Below, in pieces: positions 5,429-6,795 of a stretch of DNA of 6,795 nt. Each line of letters starts with the position of its first letter. Position 1 is the first letter of the stretch. A program made the position numbers and the translations under genes. The notes under the pieces are model-generated. The model saw only the letters and a program-made list of their open reading frames with translations, searched no databases and was not told where the DNA came from. Origin of the DNA: Spirochaetales bacterium (lineage in GTDB: Bacteria > Spirochaetota > Spirochaetia > Sphaerochaetales > Sphaerochaetaceae). Location: assembly GCA_017632495.1 (NCBI GenBank), contig JAGBRG010000048.1:1-6795 (forward strand). Direction: 5' to 3'.

Positions 5429-6334
5429 ATGCCAAGCGAAAGCGAACTTCAGGAAGTAAACATCCATTCAAGGATGGAAAAGGTGGATCGCAAGATCCTC
5501 ATCATGAGCGGAAAGGGCGGAGTAGGAAAGAGCACCGTCACGGTCAATCTCGCCAACGCACTGCTTGATAAAGGCTTTACGGTCGGAGTCCTTGATACGG
5601 ATATCCACGGTCCGAATATTCCCAAGATGTTCGGTTGCGAGGGTGCGATTTTGCAGTCCACAGAGGATGGATCAAGCATCCTTCCTGTCTGTCCGAGGCC
5701 CGGATTGAAGGTTGTCAGCATGAGTTTTGCATTAAACGACCCGGATCAGGCCATCATTTTCCGCGGACCTATGAAAATCGGCGTCATCAAACAGTTCTTG
5801 GCCGATGTCGAGTGGGGCACGCTTGATTACCTTCTTATCGACTCACCTCCGGGAACAGGAGACGAGCAGCTTGCTGTCTGTCAGAGCGTTCCCGATTTAA
5901 GCGGATGCATTCTTGTGACCACACCTCAGCAGGTTGCAATTCTTGATGCCAAAAAGAGCGTTAACTTCGCACGCCAGCTCAATGCGGATGTGATCGGAAT
6001 CATCGAGAACATGAGCTATCTCATCTGCCCTGACTGCGGAAAGCATATTGCAGTATTCGGAAAGGACGGCGGAAAGAATCTCTGCAAGGAAATGAACATT
6101 CCGCTTCTTGGAGAGATCCCGATGGAGCTTGGCCTGCAGCAGGACGAGGACCTTGGAGTCAACTGGCTTGAAGAAAATCCTGAAAGCGAAAGCGCCAAGG
6201 CCTTCAAGGCTATTGCAGACCACATCCACAGCACGGTGAAGTTCAAGCACACACCTTATGAGCCGTCATTCAGCTCATGCTCACCGTCAGCCTGTGCTTC
6301 TTGCACCGCAAACTGCTCATCCAAGAAAAGCTGA
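5429..6334 (+). CDS. mrp: Mrp/NBP35-family Fe-S cluster carrier ATPase with Cys-rich C-terminal tail
   Basis: This 301-residue cytoplasmic P-loop ATPase belongs to the family that binds and delivers Fe-S clusters to apoproteins (Mrp/ApbC; NBP35 in eukaryotes). It has the deviant Walker A GKGGVGKST at 28-36 with signature K29, the switch motif DTDIHGPNIP at 56-65, FRGPMK at 111-116, IDSPPGTGDEQ at 137-147, and IENMSYLICPDCGK at 192-205. The C200-P-D-C203 pair is the family's bridging cluster site at the dimer interface. The N-terminal MIP18/DUF59 domain of many Mrp proteins is absent. The C-terminus carries four further cysteines (284, 289, 292, 296; spacing C-x4-C-x2-C-x3-C) in a Ser-rich tail. 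In NBP35 an extra four-Cys cluster site lies at the N-terminus instead. The start at 5429 follows GGGAG by 6 nt. The gene is divergent from cysE and overlaps the next gene by one base (TGATG), so the two are probably cotranscribed and translationally coupled. Confidence 0.92.
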   Translation: MPSESELQEVNIHSRMEKVDRKILIMSGKGGVGKSTVTVNLANALLDKGFTVGVLDTDIHGPNIPKMFGCEGAILQSTEDGSSILPVCPRPGLKVVSMSFALNDPDQAIIFRGPMKIGVIKQFLADVEWGTLDYLLIDSPPGTGDEQLAVCQSVPDLSGCILVTTPQQVAILDAKKSVNFARQLNADVIGIIENMSYLICPDCGKHIAVFGKDGGKNLCKEMNIPLLGEIPMELGLQQDEDLGVNWLEENPESESAKAFKAIADHIHSTVKFKHTPYEPSFSSCSPSACASCTANCSSKKS

Positions 6335-6795
6335 TGGCCCGCCTTACTGAGCGCACATTTCCAACGCCCGACTCAAGTCCAAGCCCGCTTCGGCTTTACT
6401 GGGAGACTGTCGGGCGTACTAATGTTGCAAAGACAGTTCTGTTTGACGTGAACTCGGTTCGTAGAACAGGGCCCGACGGCAGGCAGGGCGATTTTGTCGA
6501 GCTGGATTTTGCACACGACGGCGTTACTGTGATTCCTTTTTTTGTAGGAGACGACGGGGTCCCCCGCTTTGTTATGGAGCGTCAGTTCCGCCACGGTTCG
6601 GAATCAATTACCCTGGAGTTTCCAGCTGGCCTTGTGGACAAGGGTGAAAGCGCCTCGGATGCCGCAGCGCGCGAGCTTTGGGAGGAAACAGGCCTTAAGG
6701 CTAAATCAATGCGCCCGCTCGGGACGGTCTGTCAGAACTCGGCCTACATGAACTGCTATGCCAGCTTCTTTCTGGCAGAAGACATGGAGGTGGTA
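6334..6795 (+). CDS. Nudix hydrolase, ADP-ribose pyrophosphatase-like (3' end outside window)
   Basis: This frame starts in the ATG overlapping the mrp stop (TGATG) and stays open to the window edge, giving 154 residues without a stop. It holds a complete Nudix box G-x5-E-x7-REL-x-EE-x-GL at 99-121 (G99, E105, R113, E114, E117, E118), which binds the metal ions for hydrolysis. The preceding VMERQFRHG (80-88) and LEFPAG (94-99) are typical of the ADP-ribose pyrophosphatase (NudF/YjhB-like) branch, which cleaves ADP-ribose and related nucleoside diphosphate sugars to AMP plus a sugar phosphate. The N-terminal half, about residues 20-75, matches the extra beta domain of that branch in length. 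The ribosome site is weak (AAGAAAAG close upstream), consistent with translational coupling to mrp. Typical members have about 180-210 residues, so some 30-50 are missing. The Nudix family is certain; the substrate is inferred. Confidence 0.88.
   Translation, partial: MARLTERTFPTPDSSPSPLRLYWETVGRTNVAKTVLFDVNSVRRTGPDGRQGDFVELDFAHDGVTVIPFFVGDDGVPRFVMERQFRHGSESITLEFPAGLVDKGESASDAAARELWEETGLKAKSMRPLGTVCQNSAYMNCYASFFLAEDMEVV

Overview
The window holds bacterial chromosome DNA of about 50% G+C. It is densely coded, with good Shine-Dalgarno sites and sigma70-like promoters. The gene set suggests an anaerobic or fermentative bacterium: a sodium-pumping decarboxylase, an Mrp/NBP35 Fe-S ATPase with extra cysteines, and an acetyl-CoA-dependent serine acetyltransferase. 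The divergent decarboxylase alpha chain suggests a host-associated spirochaete (Treponema-like), but that is only a guess. I see no mobile elements, CRISPR arrays, tRNA or rRNA genes.

Layout. (1) Positions 1-684, plus strand: the 3' end of an RNase D-type exonuclease gene, cut by the window edge. (2) A hairpin at 691-729 terminates transcription from both sides, because the next genes converge on it. (3) Positions 4397 down to 744, minus strand: a compact oadG-oadA-oadB operon for a membrane-bound, biotin-dependent, Na+-translocating oxaloacetate-type decarboxylase. A strong promoter precedes oadG (TTGACA-N16-TATAAG, 4460-4487). The alpha chain carries two tandem biotinyl domains instead of the usual one. 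(4) Positions 5263-4505, minus strand: cysE, serine O-acetyltransferase, just upstream of the oad promoter. (5) A divergent control region, 5264-5428, with a likely cysE promoter and a 12-bp tandem repeat. (6) Positions 5429-6334, plus strand: an Mrp/NBP35-type Fe-S carrier ATPase with a cysteine-rich C-terminal tail. It overlaps by one base a Nudix hydrolase (ADP-ribose pyrophosphatase-like) that runs off the right edge.

How the genes work together. In the oad complex, alpha moves CO2 from the 2-oxo acid to biotin. Beta decarboxylates carboxybiotin and exports Na+. Gamma anchors alpha to beta. This turns the energy of decarboxylation into a sodium gradient. CysE makes O-acetylserine for cysteine synthesis, and Mrp handles Fe-S clusters whose sulfur comes from cysteine, so the divergent cysE/mrp pair has a plausible metabolic link.

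Most of the window is ordinary core metabolism. The points that deserve a second look are the doubled biotinyl domain, the altered active-site motifs in the alpha chain, the cysteine-rich Mrp tail, and the repeat between cysE and mrp.
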